DNA of 64,000 nucleotides from Hirundichthys speculiger (taxonomy: Eukaryota; Chordata; Actinopteri; Beloniformes; Exocoetidae), in the NCBI GenBank assembly GCA_018398805.1, contig JAGFBZ010000012.1, positions 1,890,001 through 1,954,000 of the forward strand. The letters run 5' to 3'. Under the pieces are notes generated by a model that was given only the letters and a program-made list of their open reading frames with translations, ran no database searches and was not told the origin of the DNA. Position numbers and translations under genes: made by a program. Positions 43,401-47,823 of the stretch are shown here, one piece after another; the first letter of the stretch is position 1; every line of letters begins with the position of its first letter.

Positions 43401-45507
43401 CATTCCCCGAGCAGCCATCAGTCCCAGAGCAGCCTCATCCAGCAGCCGTCAGTCCCAGAGCAGCCCTTCCAGAGCAGCCGTCAGTCCCAGAGCAGCCCTC
43501 AGTCCCAGAGCAGCCGTCAGTCCCAGAGCAGCCAGCCAGTCCCAGAGCAGCCGTCAGTCCCAGAGCCAGTCCCAGAGCAGCCCAGTCCCAGAGCAGCCTT
43601 CAGTTCCAGAGAGCAGCCGTCAGTCCCAGAGCAGCCTTCAGTCCCAGAGCAGCCTTCAGTCCCAGAGCAGCCTTCAGTCCCAGAGCAGCGTCAGTCCCAG
43701 AGCAGCTGTCAGTCCCAGAGCAGCCTTCAGTCCCAGAGCAGCTTGTCAGTCCCAGAGCAGCCTTCAGTCCCAGAGCAGCCTTCAGTCCCAGAGCAGCTTG
43801 TCAGTCCCAGAGCAGCCTTCAGTCCCCGAGCAGCCTTCAGTCCCAGAGCAGCTTGTCAGTCCCAGAGCAGCCATCATTCCCCGAGCAGCCATCAGTCCCA
43901 GAGCAGCCTTCAGTCCCAGAGCAGCCTTCAGTCCCAGAGCAGCCATCATTCCCCGAGCAGCCATCAGTCCCAGAGCAGCCTTCAGTCCCAGAGCAGCCGT
44001 CAGTCCCAGAGCAGCCTTCAGTTCCAGAGCAGCCGTCAGTCCCAGAGCAGCCTTCAGTCCCAGAGCAGTCAGTCCCAGAGCAGCCGCCAGTCCCAGAGCA
44101 GCCGTCAGTCCCAGAGCAGCCGTCAGTCCCAGAGCAGCCTTCAGTCCCAGAGCAGCCTTCAGTTCCAGAGCAGCCGTCAGTCCCAGAGCAGCCTTCAGTC
44201 CCAGAGCAGCCTTCAGTTCAGCCATCATTCCCGAGCAGCAGCAGCCTTCAGTCCCAGAGCAGCCGTCAGTCCCAGAGCAGCCTTCAGTCCCAGAGCAGCC
44301 GTCAGTCCCAGAGCAGCCGTCAGTCCCAGAGCAGCCGTCAGTCCCAGAGCAGCCTTCAGTCCCAGAGCAGCTCAGTCCCAGAGCAGCCTTCAGTCCCAGA
44401 GCAGCCTTCAGTCCCAGAGCAGCTTGTCAGTCCCAGAGCAGCCATCTGCCGTCTTCTTAAGTCAACAAATCCGCTGGTCGTCCAGACTTTAAAAGAGTGA
44501 CCTGTCAGGAAATGTCACCATCAGTCAGGTCCAGAGAAAATACCGTGCATGTCTGCGTCACCTGAAGTCCATCCAGAGCAGCCCGTCAGTCCCAGAGCAC
44601 CTGAAGTCCATCCAGAGCAGCCGTCATTTCCAGAGGACCTGAAGTCCATCCAGAGAACGCCTGGGATAAAACACATTGTATTTTAAAATTAGTCTCTCAA
44701 AGCTTCTGTTCAAATTAAAAGATGTCATGATGCAAAGCTGGAAGCCCCGTTTTATGCCTTTCAATAAAGGTCACTAATGTCACAGAATATGTTTAAAATA
44801 AAAAAGAAAAAGAAGGGAAAACCGTGTCGTTGTTGCAGGACCCCATCAGGATAAATGAGCTTCAAAGCAGACGAGTGTTGGATCTTTAAGATCTTTAAGT
44901 CCTAACTGCTGTTGGTTTCCTGACCAAACACAACTCTGATTCACCTGGTTTCCTCGTTTTTGTCCCTAAATGCCCAGATCTCAATAAAGTTCTCGACTGA
45001 AGGCCACGTGATTGAACCCACAAACATTCAGCGCGTCTGAATGCAGCTCCAACACGTCATCGCTCTCACCCTTCGCTTTGTGACTGTCACTTCAGTCTCT
45101 AGACGAGTTTGTTTGTGTGCGCTGTGAATCTTGCACGTCACACCTGTCCCGCTCACCCGCGACGTCACATGTGGTCAGGTGATGAGGGGCAGCAGATAGG
45201 TGAGGCTGAGCGCTGTCTGACCTGCTGTCATCGTCGTCGCTCCAGGTTTAAAGGCGGAGAGGTGGCGCCGCCCTGCGACCCGGTGAAACGCTCCTCGTTC
45301 CTCCCTGAGGTGGTGGAGTCGGACGGCGGACTGTGCAAGACTCGTCACGCCCCCTCTGAGCACATGCAGCAGAAAGTGTGCGGCGGCAGCGGCGGTGGGG
45401 ATGAGTGGCTGGTGACCGAGGTGTTTGACATCATTACCGCCGACTGGCACACCTGGTTTGGGACTTTCTGTGTTCTTCTGTGGCTGCTCTACCTGATTGT
45501 GCTCTAA
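7043..45507 (+). CDS. ccdc141: ccdc141 gene, whole coding span (27 exons)
   Basis: CCDC141 (CAMDI) is a cytoplasmic coiled-coil protein with spectrin-like repeats. In mammals it binds DISC1 and myosin II near the centrosome, acts in neuronal and GnRH-neuron migration, and is strongly expressed in heart and muscle. Identification rests on the start ([11 protein letters not shown]), LQDRRR, YVAFL...[50 protein letters not shown], the Ig-like start [12 protein letters not shown] and a C-terminal hydrophobic anchor, all in order. The 27 exons have GT-AG borders and consistent phases, apart from eight inferred single-base indels. The corrected length of about 2,215 codons compares with roughly 1,450-1,530 in human. 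The excess is mainly exons 7 and 26, while a human coiled-coil segment between exons 10 and 11 seems absent. Gene identity is confident; functionality of this copy is not settled. Confidence 0.93.
7199..9675. other. Intron 1, first part: no gene; contains a long inverted repeat
   Basis: No coding potential was recognised. Around 7500-9450 the sequence looks like one or more old interspersed elements. It includes a pair of about 42-bp inverted arms at 7712-7755 and 7956-7997, with a second perfect 17-bp hairpin (7741-7757 with 7771-7787) nested in it. There is no flanking duplication that I can define. Confidence 0.4.
9679..10916 (+). mobile_element. Degenerate Tc1-like transposon in intron 1
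   Basis: The left end GTGGCAAGAAAAAGTATG and the right end GGTTCACTTATTTTTACC correspond to the imperfect inverted ends of fish Tc1-like elements. Near 10230-10275 a transposase relic reads [12 protein letters not shown], the counterpart of the conserved VKHGGGSIM(V/I)WG motif. Multiple stops and frameshifts make it inactive. Confidence 0.7.
11400..12300 (-). repeat. Probable DNA-transposon relic in intron 1
   Basis: The segment resembles a widely dispersed fish repeat, with wording such as CATCACCCTTCCACCACTGT and ACAGTGGGTATGAGGTG, probably read on the minus strand. Boundaries and superfamily are uncertain, and I see no terminal repeats or duplication. An (AC)n microsatellite lies at 11321-11338. 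The rest of 10917-12878 shows nothing else recognisable. Confidence 0.4.
12879..13002 (+). CDS. ccdc141: ccdc141 coding exon 2
   Basis: Encodes [20 protein letters not shown] and a coiled-coil start ([13 protein letters not shown]), aligned with human WVQLQLTESQPNLLEIG. Acceptor TTTCTATCCAG, donor CAAG|GTGAAC. It ends in phase 1, which conflicts by one base with the next exon. Confidence 0.9.
13140..13370 (+). CDS. ccdc141: ccdc141 coding exon 3 (one-base excess at its start)
   Basis: The conserved end reads [20 protein letters not shown] then [10 protein letters not shown], matching human GEAWAALVSMLERRTELLRL then TSEFF. Exon 2 ends in phase 1, but the homologous frame here starts at codon phase 0. 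One A too many in AAA (13140-13142) explains it and would give an EHEPEVL join that aligns with human ALEDRVW. Donor GGAG|GTACGG. Confidence 0.88.
13377..13415 (+). repeat. (GAAC)n microsatellite
   Basis: About nine tandem GAAC units start six bases after the exon 3 donor; the run is imperfect at its right end. Confidence 0.95.
13780..14201. mobile_element. hAT-type MITE, family A, copy 1
   Basis: The element is 422 bp, begins TAGGGCTGTAGCGATACGAT and ends ATCGCTCAGCTCTA. It is flanked by TTCCTCCC (13772-13779) and CTCCTCCC (14202-14209), an 8-bp duplication with one mismatch. It is rich in CGATA words and has no ORF. The copy at 39762-40197 is its reverse complement. Confidence 0.75.
14743..14839 (+). 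CDS. ccdc141: ccdc141 coding exon 4
   Basis: Encodes [20 protein letters not shown] and a short coiled-coil stretch ([12 protein letters not shown]), matching human FAIKIDQAEDFLQ. Acceptor TCTCTCCTCAG, donor AGAG|GTGATC, end phase 1. Confidence 0.9.
14914..16699 (+). mobile_element. Degenerate Tc1-like transposon in intron 4
   Basis: Imperfect inverted ends are seen: CGGCGGGTAAAATAAGTGTT at the left, and the right end reversed reads CAGCAGGTAAAATAAGTATT. Inside, relics of a Tc1 transposase survive, including [14 protein letters not shown] near 15760-15810, equivalent to the conserved (S/A)xMVWGCFSA region. Frame breaks make it inactive. Confidence 0.78.
16987..17123 (+). CDS. ccdc141: ccdc141 coding exon 5
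   Basis: Encodes [38 protein letters not shown] and a run of glutamates, aligned with human ELLERSLALLNKSQQLTDFI. Acceptor GGTTGACTTGCAG, donor GGAG|GTACAT, end phase 0. The GAG run makes the exact donor position slightly ambiguous. Confidence 0.87.
17276..17484 (+). CDS. ccdc141: ccdc141 coding exon 6 (one-base excess in a G run)
   Basis: After acceptor TTTTCCTTCAG the phase-0 frame reads [20 protein letters not shown]. The strongly conserved core [20 protein letters not shown] (human LKVDRLLELLQDRRRQLDKY) lies one base out. One surplus G in the five-G run at 17335-17339 accounts for the shift. The exon ends in phase 1 at CAGC|GTAAGA. A phase-0 acceptor at 17222 would also give an open frame, but its hydrophobic translation is not protein-like for this family. 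Confidence 0.82.
17591..18823 (+). CDS. ccdc141: ccdc141 coding exon 7: large repeat-rich exon with four apparent +1 shifts
   Basis: About 410 codons of low-complexity, Ser/Arg/Glu/Asp-rich sequence. Degenerate motifs recur ([33 protein letters not shown]), and two adjacent copies of an approximately 110-residue unit are visible. Reading stays open only if the frame advances one base at four places: 17593-17620, about 17931-17945, about 18551-18561 and about 18725-18733. With those changes the phases join exon 6 (phase 1) to exon 8 (phase 0) exactly. I see no counterpart in the human protein between LQDRRR and the next conserved block, so this is probably a lineage-specific, likely disordered insert. 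Acceptor GTGTCACAG, donor AGAG|GTAAAT. Confidence 0.68.
18952..19013 (+). CDS. ccdc141: ccdc141 coding exon 8
   Basis: Small exon encoding [20 protein letters not shown], acidic and probably disordered. Acceptor GTCTCTCTCAG, donor ACAG|GTCAGA, end phase 2. Continuous phase with exons 7 and 9 supports it. No human counterpart recognised. Confidence 0.72.
19154..19262 (+). CDS. ccdc141: ccdc141 coding exon 9
   Basis: Encodes (S)[18 protein letters not shown] and then a coiled-coil entry [11 protein letters not shown]. Acceptor CTTTGGTAG, donor AAAG|GTGACG, phase 2 in and phase 0 out. Its end aligns with the human segment just before ICQW. Confidence 0.75.
19407..20207. mobile_element. hAT-like non-autonomous element in intron 9
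   Basis: The 801-bp element begins CAGGGGCGTTTCTAGTCA, ends ...GGCGTCTCTG and is flanked by a perfect 8-bp duplication, AGCGCCAT (19399-19406 and 20208-20215). It is rich in GGGCCC words near its ends and AT-rich inside. No transposase frame. Confidence 0.78.
20477..20596 (+). CDS. ccdc141: ccdc141 coding exon 10
   Basis: Encodes [20 protein letters not shown] and [20 protein letters not shown], a spectrin-like helix aligned with human ICQWDQQENQVTCW. Acceptor GTGCTCTGCAG, donor TCAG|GTACGC, phase 0 at both ends. Confidence 0.9.
20980..21274 (+). CDS. ccdc141: ccdc141 coding exon 11 (one-base excess in a T run)
   Basis: Encodes [20 protein letters not shown], a Pro/Ser-rich linker, a helix ([20 protein letters not shown]) and [10 protein letters not shown], which matches human QTYVAFL. 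After YVAF the frame drifts: one surplus T in TTTT (21252-21255) turns the expected LRTAEQ (human LKSSEE) into PQDCRA and makes the exon end in phase 1, whereas exon 12 starts in phase 0. Acceptor TTAATCTCCAG, donor GCAG|GTCAGG. Confidence 0.86.
21391..22070. repeat. TIR element, family with GTGGCTTTAA ends (copy 1)
   Basis: The left end (TTAAAGCTGCATTATCTAGC) and the reversed right end (TTTTAAAGCCACTCTATGCA) form imperfect terminal inverted repeats that include the word CCACATGGG. The interior is AT-rich with ACAAGATAA-like words. A shorter copy with the same ends lies at about 50067-50288. No target duplication was identified. Confidence 0.5.
22831..23001 (+). CDS. ccdc141: ccdc141 coding exon 12
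   Basis: Encodes [20 protein letters not shown], then [20 protein letters not shown]. It aligns with human VEMQFQSLKEFYE and the following acidic and KQWQLFL segments. Acceptor GCTCTGTCCAG, donor CAGG|GTAACC, phase 0 at both ends. Confidence 0.88.
23371..23547 (+). CDS. ccdc141: ccdc141 coding exon 13
   Basis: 59 codons, a long coiled coil: [20 protein letters not shown] then [20 protein letters not shown] and a Gln/Glu-rich end. Acceptor TGTGTTCCAG, donor CAAG|GTAGGA, phase 0 at both ends. Confidence 0.9.
23623..23745 (+). CDS. ccdc141: ccdc141 coding exon 14
   Basis: 41 codons ([20 protein letters not shown], then [11 protein letters not shown]), aligned with human SALDLGG...DLRQKWNDMKPQF. 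Acceptor GTGTTCTCAG, donor CAGT|GTAAGT, phase 0 at both ends. Confidence 0.9.
24379..24585 (+). CDS. ccdc141: ccdc141 coding exon 15
   Basis: 69 codons of coiled coil beginning [20 protein letters not shown] (human QLNDEVQYIMKESEEL) and ending SSFHLKAKQ. Acceptor TTTTCTGCAG, donor GCAG|GTGAGA, phase 0 at both ends. Confidence 0.93.
25422..25595 (+). CDS. ccdc141: ccdc141 coding exon 16
   Basis: 58 codons: [20 protein letters not shown] linker, then [20 protein letters not shown], aligned with human RCSQEKQARVDHLHRL. Acceptor CTGTGTCCAG, donor CAGC|GTATGG, phase 0 at both ends. Confidence 0.92.
25675..25824 (+). CDS. ccdc141: ccdc141 coding exon 17
   Basis: 50 codons of coiled coil ([20 protein letters not shown] ... 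RLLQDDISQ), aligned with human NLQQQLELLEEDSMKW. Acceptor TTCCTCTCAG, donor CCAG|GTGGGT, phase 0 at both ends. Only 79 bases separate it from exon 16. Confidence 0.92.
26178..27293 (+). mobile_element. hAT-type non-autonomous element, family B, copy 1 (intron 17)
   Basis: The 1116-bp element begins TAGGGCTGGGCAACGATTAA and ends TTAACTTGCCCAGCCCTC. It is flanked by a perfect 8-bp duplication, GTAATCAT (26170-26177 and 27294-27301). The ends carry ATTAATCG and GCGTTAA words. No intact transposase. A reverse-complement copy lies at 54026-55206. Confidence 0.88.
27302..29909. other. Remainder of intron 17, no gene seen
   Basis: Nothing coding recognised. It holds a CA-rich microsatellite around 28230, a (CT)n run near 29480-29500, and a dispersed short word (CTGCTGTAAAGTTGGAC) near 28945 that recurs in altered form near 22455 and at 33739. 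Confidence 0.4.
29910..30050 (+). CDS. ccdc141: ccdc141 coding exon 18
   Basis: Best-conserved block: [20 protein letters not shown] then [20 protein letters not shown], against human DSFKDIKKKFNNLKFNYTKK. Acceptor GTTGTTCCAG, donor GCAG|GTATGC, phase 0 at both ends. Confidence 0.95.
30495..30683 (+). CDS. ccdc141: ccdc141 coding exon 19
   Basis: 63 codons: [20 protein letters not shown] then a helix ending [20 protein letters not shown], aligned with human TDYKKNLDLTEHLQEVIEE. Acceptor GGTCCTTCAG, donor GGAG|GTATTA, phase 0 at both ends. Confidence 0.94.
30773..30956 (+). CDS. ccdc141: ccdc141 coding exon 20
   Basis: [20 protein letters not shown] then [20 protein letters not shown], near-identical to human HFWYEDASATVVRVGKYS and [17 protein letters not shown]. 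Acceptor GCTCTGACAG, donor CACG|GTAGGT, end phase 1. Confidence 0.96.
31529..31641 (+). CDS. ccdc141: ccdc141 coding exon 21
   Basis: Encodes (G)[20 protein letters not shown] then [14 protein letters not shown], aligned with human LEEGQKYIEKIVTKHKEVLE. Acceptor GTATTTCAG, donor GAAG|GTGACT, phase 1 in, 0 out. Confidence 0.95.
32178..32555 (+). mobile_element. hAT (Charlie-like) MITE, family C, copy 1 (intron 21)
   Basis: The 378-bp element begins CAGTGATTCCCAAAGTGTGG and ends TTTGGGAATGGCTG. It is flanked by a perfect 8-bp duplication, CTGTAGAG (32170-32177 and 32556-32563). Copies in the same orientation lie at 45841-46203 and 56725-57085. Confidence 0.88.
33152..33310 (+). CDS. ccdc141: ccdc141 coding exon 22
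   Basis: 53 codons, a highly charged Lys/Glu/Arg-rich helix ([20 protein letters not shown] ... [20 protein letters not shown]). Not alignable residue by residue with human but in the right place, with good borders (GTTTTTAG acceptor, GGAG|GTCGCT donor) and phase 0 at both ends. Confidence 0.82.
33420..33571 (+). CDS. ccdc141: ccdc141 coding exon 23
   Basis: [20 protein letters not shown] then a Pro/Ser-rich disordered stretch ending [10 protein letters not shown]. Acceptor CTGTGCCTCCAG, donor GCAG|GTTGGT, end phase 2, fitting exon 24. Confidence 0.82.
34258..34322. repeat. (TATAA)n pentanucleotide microsatellite
   Basis: About 13 perfect tandem TATAA units in intron 23. Confidence 0.97.
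34406..35070. mobile_element. pogo/Tigger-like non-autonomous element, copy B (intron 23)
   Basis: Begins CAGTGATCCCTTAATTTCCG and ends GACGGATCACTAG, so both inverted ends are present here. It shares long stretches with 4149-4820, including TTGTAACATCACACAGGTTG. A short internal duplication (CATTACCCATAAGGCCA / CATTACCCAAAAGGCCA) near 34856-34892 is not in copy A. Confidence 0.68.
35129..35537. repeat. Short TIR element (intron 23)
   Basis: Ends CTTAAAGGTGGCGTAGGTG and, reversed, CTTAAAGGTGGGGTAGGTG form 19-bp inverted repeats with one mismatch. No coding capacity. Similar ends (TTAAAGGTGGAGCAGGTG) bound a larger segment near 38579-40340. Confidence 0.6.
35580..36185 (+). repeat. Degenerate AT-rich tandem repeat
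   Basis: About 600 bases built from variable units such as GTAAAATTGCAACTTTTG and TAAAATCGCAACTTTTT, roughly 20-30 bases each. It looks like a decayed tandem array. No ORF. Confidence 0.7.
36472..36673 (+). CDS. ccdc141: ccdc141 coding exon 24
   Basis: (S)[20 protein letters not shown] then a Pro-rich stretch and [20 protein letters not shown]. Acceptor TAAAACCCACAG (weak pyrimidine tract) fits phase 2 from exon 23. A good donor, GCAG|GTTAGT, follows at 36674, but the frame also stays open through the 126-base gap to exon 25, so exons 24 and 25 may be read as one. Confidence 0.72.
36800..37101 (+). CDS. ccdc141: ccdc141 coding exon 25
   Basis: Contains [20 protein letters not shown] then [15 protein letters not shown], a clear match to human [20 protein letters not shown]. 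Donor CGAG|GTCAGT, end phase 2, joining exon 26 as [11 protein letters not shown]. Acceptor TTTCATCCAG at 36799. Confidence 0.9.
37196..38370 (+). CDS. ccdc141: ccdc141 coding exon 26: Ser/Pro-rich region and first half of Ig domain (one base short)
   Basis: A large exon of about 390 codons. It begins [19 protein letters not shown], continues as a Ser/Thr/Pro-rich disordered region and ends with [20 protein letters not shown] and PTLTW, the start of the Ig-like domain (human NFSRLLSNVTVMEGSPVTLE). The first part and the Ig part lie in different frames. The switch falls in the pyrimidine-rich stretch 38180-38215 and needs one missing base (or two extra). With it the exon ends in phase 2 (CACCTG|GTGGGT), as the last exon requires. 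Confidence 0.9.
38579..40340. repeat. Possible TIR-bounded segment in intron 26
   Basis: TTAAAGGTGGAGCAGGTGAT at the left and a reversed right end (CTTAGCGGTGGAGTAGGTGA) look like inverted ends of the same kind as 35129-35537. The interior has no gene; a family A hAT MITE is nested in it. Single-element status is uncertain. Confidence 0.35.
39762..40197. mobile_element. hAT-type MITE, family A, copy 2 (reverse orientation)
   Basis: Reverse complement of 13780-14201 over most of its length, for example GCATTTGCAAGCTGCCTGTC here against the mirrored sequence there. It begins TAGGGCTATTTTTTATCGAT and ends GCTACAGCCCTA. No clean target duplication was seen. Confidence 0.72.
40905..44455 (+). repeat. 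18-bp minisatellite array, about 3.5 kb, in intron 26
   Basis: Tandem units close to GTCCCAGAGCAGCCTTCA, roughly 190-200 copies, with common variants (CATCATTCCCCGAGCAGC, GTCAGTCCCAG, TTGTCAGTCCCAG). The unit is a multiple of three and nearly free of stop words, so long frames are open on both strands: plus strand [12 protein letters not shown] or SQSSLQ, minus strand LKAALG or EGCSGT. Unit-length changes of one to several bases break any one frame repeatedly in the left half. It lies between the two halves of the Ig domain and is most simply intronic. Degenerate copies continue to about 44660. Confidence 0.93.
44456..45245. other. Right end of intron 26
   Basis: Degenerate satellite-like copies to about 44660, then unique-looking DNA. 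AATAAA words at about 44763 and 44982 could serve as poly(A) signals but have no supported exon upstream. The acceptor for the last exon is at 45245. Confidence 0.4.
45246..45507 (+). CDS. ccdc141: ccdc141 last coding exon: second half of Ig domain and C-terminal membrane anchor
   Basis: Joins exon 26 across the intron as [20 protein letters not shown]. It continues [20 protein letters not shown], parallel to human HSVFIPKVCKADAGLYVARA. The usual Ig tyrosine of the DxGxY motif is replaced by Cys. The protein ends in a hydrophobic segment, [17 protein letters not shown], then TAA at 45505. This is a predicted tail anchor like that of the long human isoform. Acceptor GTCGTCGCTCCAG. Confidence 0.9.
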
Positions 45508-45728
45508 CTTTCGTTTCTGCAACCTGCGTCGTGATGTTCAAGCGACGCCGCGGAAGAACCGGGCCCTTTGCTCCCGGTAGGCTGCTACAGTTCAGGTGCG
45601 GTCCGGCGCTGCCATGGTTTCAAGTCAGGAAATGAGCGTCACCGACTGACAGCAGTGTACGTGGATTTGTTCACCAGCTGAAGTTTGACCAGCGAAGAAG
45701 ACAAAGCCTACAGAGACAACCAACGAAG

Positions 45729-45760
<32 letters not shown>

Positions 45761-45840
45761 GAAACATTTTGGTTTACAAAAGTAAATGATAATGAAATCT
45801 GAGCTCAATGTGTTTGTCTTTCTACAGATATGCATTAGAT
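45508..45840 (+). other. ccdc141: Probable ccdc141 3' UTR start
   Basis: Follows the stop codon. No AATAAA within this stretch; the first (46013-46018) lies inside the hAT MITE that follows. A (GAA)n microsatellite occupies about 45726-45757. The 3' end cannot be fixed. Confidence 0.4.
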
Positions 45841-46203
45841 AGGTGATTCCCAAAGTGTGGGTCGCGGCCCCCTGGTGGGCCGTCGTGGTGCTGCAGGTGG
45901 GCCGTGAGAGGTTATTAAAATTAAACAAATGTGTTTTAAACCCTCGATCTTTTTTAAATGTTTTTAATTACTGTAAAATATTCATGACATGATTTAAAAA
46001 ACATTAAGAAGTAATAAAACAAACCAGTTAAGTGTTATTCTACTGTCATCTTAACTTAATATAACAAGTGTCACCTTATTTGTTGACCCCTTACATTAAT
46101 ATCGGATCATGGTTCCTGGTCCCGTATGTTGATCACAGTTGTGATTAAAGGTTTCGGTGGGTTTCAAATTGGGCCTTGGTATTCTCAAGTTTGGGAATGG
46201 CTG
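45841..46203 (+). mobile_element. hAT (Charlie-like) MITE, family C, copy 2
   Basis: Starts AGGTGATTCCCAAAGTGTGG and ends TTTGGGAATGGCTG. Flanked by CATTAGAT (45833-45840) and CATTAAAT (46204-46211), an 8-bp duplication with one difference. It carries an AATAAA that could donate a poly(A) signal to ccdc141. Confidence 0.82.
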
Positions 46204-46228
46204 CATTAAATGTTTTCACCATACGCAC

Positions 46229-46629
46229 TAGGGGTGTGAAAAAAAATCGATTTGGCAATATATCGCGATTTTCAGCCGCCCAATATAACATCGATTTTTC
46301 AGCTCCTAATATCAATTTTATAGGAAAAAATTTACAGGGGTTACAATGCTGTCAGTATGTTGTAATGGTTACTTAAATGTGCAAAAACACTAATAATAAA
46401 CAATAAATAGGTTGATTTGAAGCAAACAGTTTTGACTCAATTTGTCCTCTGAATGATCAATATCATCTGATGAACATATACAACAACTTGATTTTTCATC
46501 TCTACTTTTAATTTTGATATTAACTGGGTAGAATATCGCAATATATTGTGATATTGCGATAATATCGTATCATGACCCAAGTATCGTGATACATATCATA
46601 TTGCGAGGTCCTTGCCAATACTCAGCCTA
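46229..46629. mobile_element. hAT-type MITE, family D
   Basis: The 401-bp element starts TAGGGGTGTGAAAAAAAATC, ends CCAATACTCAGCCTA and is flanked by a perfect 8-bp duplication, ATACGCAC (46221-46228 and 46630-46637). It is rich in ATATCGCGAT-type words. Confidence 0.87.
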
Positions 46630-46637
46630 ATACGCAC

Positions 46638-47823
46638 AGAAAAGTAGTCCACACGACTGGTAATGAAGAGCTGGGCGGCTCGTCAGAAAATAATCGAAAC
46701 CGATGTTCAGAACCTATAACCGCCGCAGTACTGCTCACGTCAGTTATTTAAATGTTGTCTTTAACTGTCGCATGTTCAAACCGTGTGTTCACGTGCACGT
46801 CACCTGTTTTAAAAGTACAAAGCTGAGTGTAGCTACACAAACGCTTCTGCAGCCGAACAATGATCAACTGCTCAACTAAATGTGTTTAGCTAAGTGTTAG
46901 CGACACCGTACCAAAGCCATAAACGGCTGTAAACCCCGCCGGACCCAACGTGACCACTGATTCAAGTTGACTGCGAGAACTGTGATTGGTCAGCTTGGTG
47001 GATGTGTCCTTCATCTTTGTATTTCCCGCTGCTACTTCTTTACGCGTATTCAAGTCGGACAGGACGGTTGGTTGTCTGTAAAAATCACTGATCTCAACAT
47101 TTATCAGCGTCAACTCTCAAGATTTACTCTATCTGCTCCGTTTGCTCCGTCTGAGCCACATGAAGGAAGCAAATAAAAGGAAGCTCGGCACTGCTGGCTA
47201 CAGCGCTGCAGAAAAGAACCCACACTGCCCTCTAGTGGTTGGTGATGTGGCCAACTACAGATTTTAAGACTTTATTTGATACTTGATCCACAAGAAAACA
47301 GAACGTTCAGCATCCACCTTGCATTCTGTTTCTTATGCTGGCGAGATTTGTCCTTATAACGTCACCTGCTCTTTTGCGCTTCTTCGCTTCTTTAATATTA
47401 TTCTTCGCTTGATCCGGTTCTCTTTGGTTTCTTCACCGCCTCTGCCATCATGAACGTTCTGAGCGTAGGGATCTGGCCACTTGCTGTGTTGTGAAGTAGA
47501 GCGATCCAGGCTGGACCAGAGTTACGTGGAGCCGTTCCAGACCAAGAGCGTTGCGACTTGGAAGTAGCAACCACCGCAAACGCTGTCCAGCGGGTATCAA
47601 GAGGTAAATTCCACCTCCGTCACTCCAGATAAACCTTCAGTGTTCATTTGAGAACGTCAGAAGGTAAAAACAAGAATGGTCATAATTTCGTTCTCGGTCT
47701 GCTGCCTGTTACGATCCAGAGTTGCTCTGATGCCAATGCAGCATCAGAAACACTCACAGGAAAAGCTGGAAATAAGAATCTGTGATTGTGCAGTAGTAGT
47801 ATTAGTATTAGTATTAGTATTAG
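46638..47823. other. Intergenic, no gene seen
   Basis: No exon or element boundary could be supported. It ends in a (TAGTAT)n microsatellite (about 47793-47823) into which the next element is inserted. Confidence 0.4.

Noticed and set aside
43197..44492. Long Ser/Pro/Gln-rich open frames (about 400-430 codons) as a protein-coding gene
   Set aside because: They are produced by an 18-bp tandem repeat with no stop words, are open in several frames on both strands, and lie in an intron. Splicing from exon 26 gives an immediate stop.
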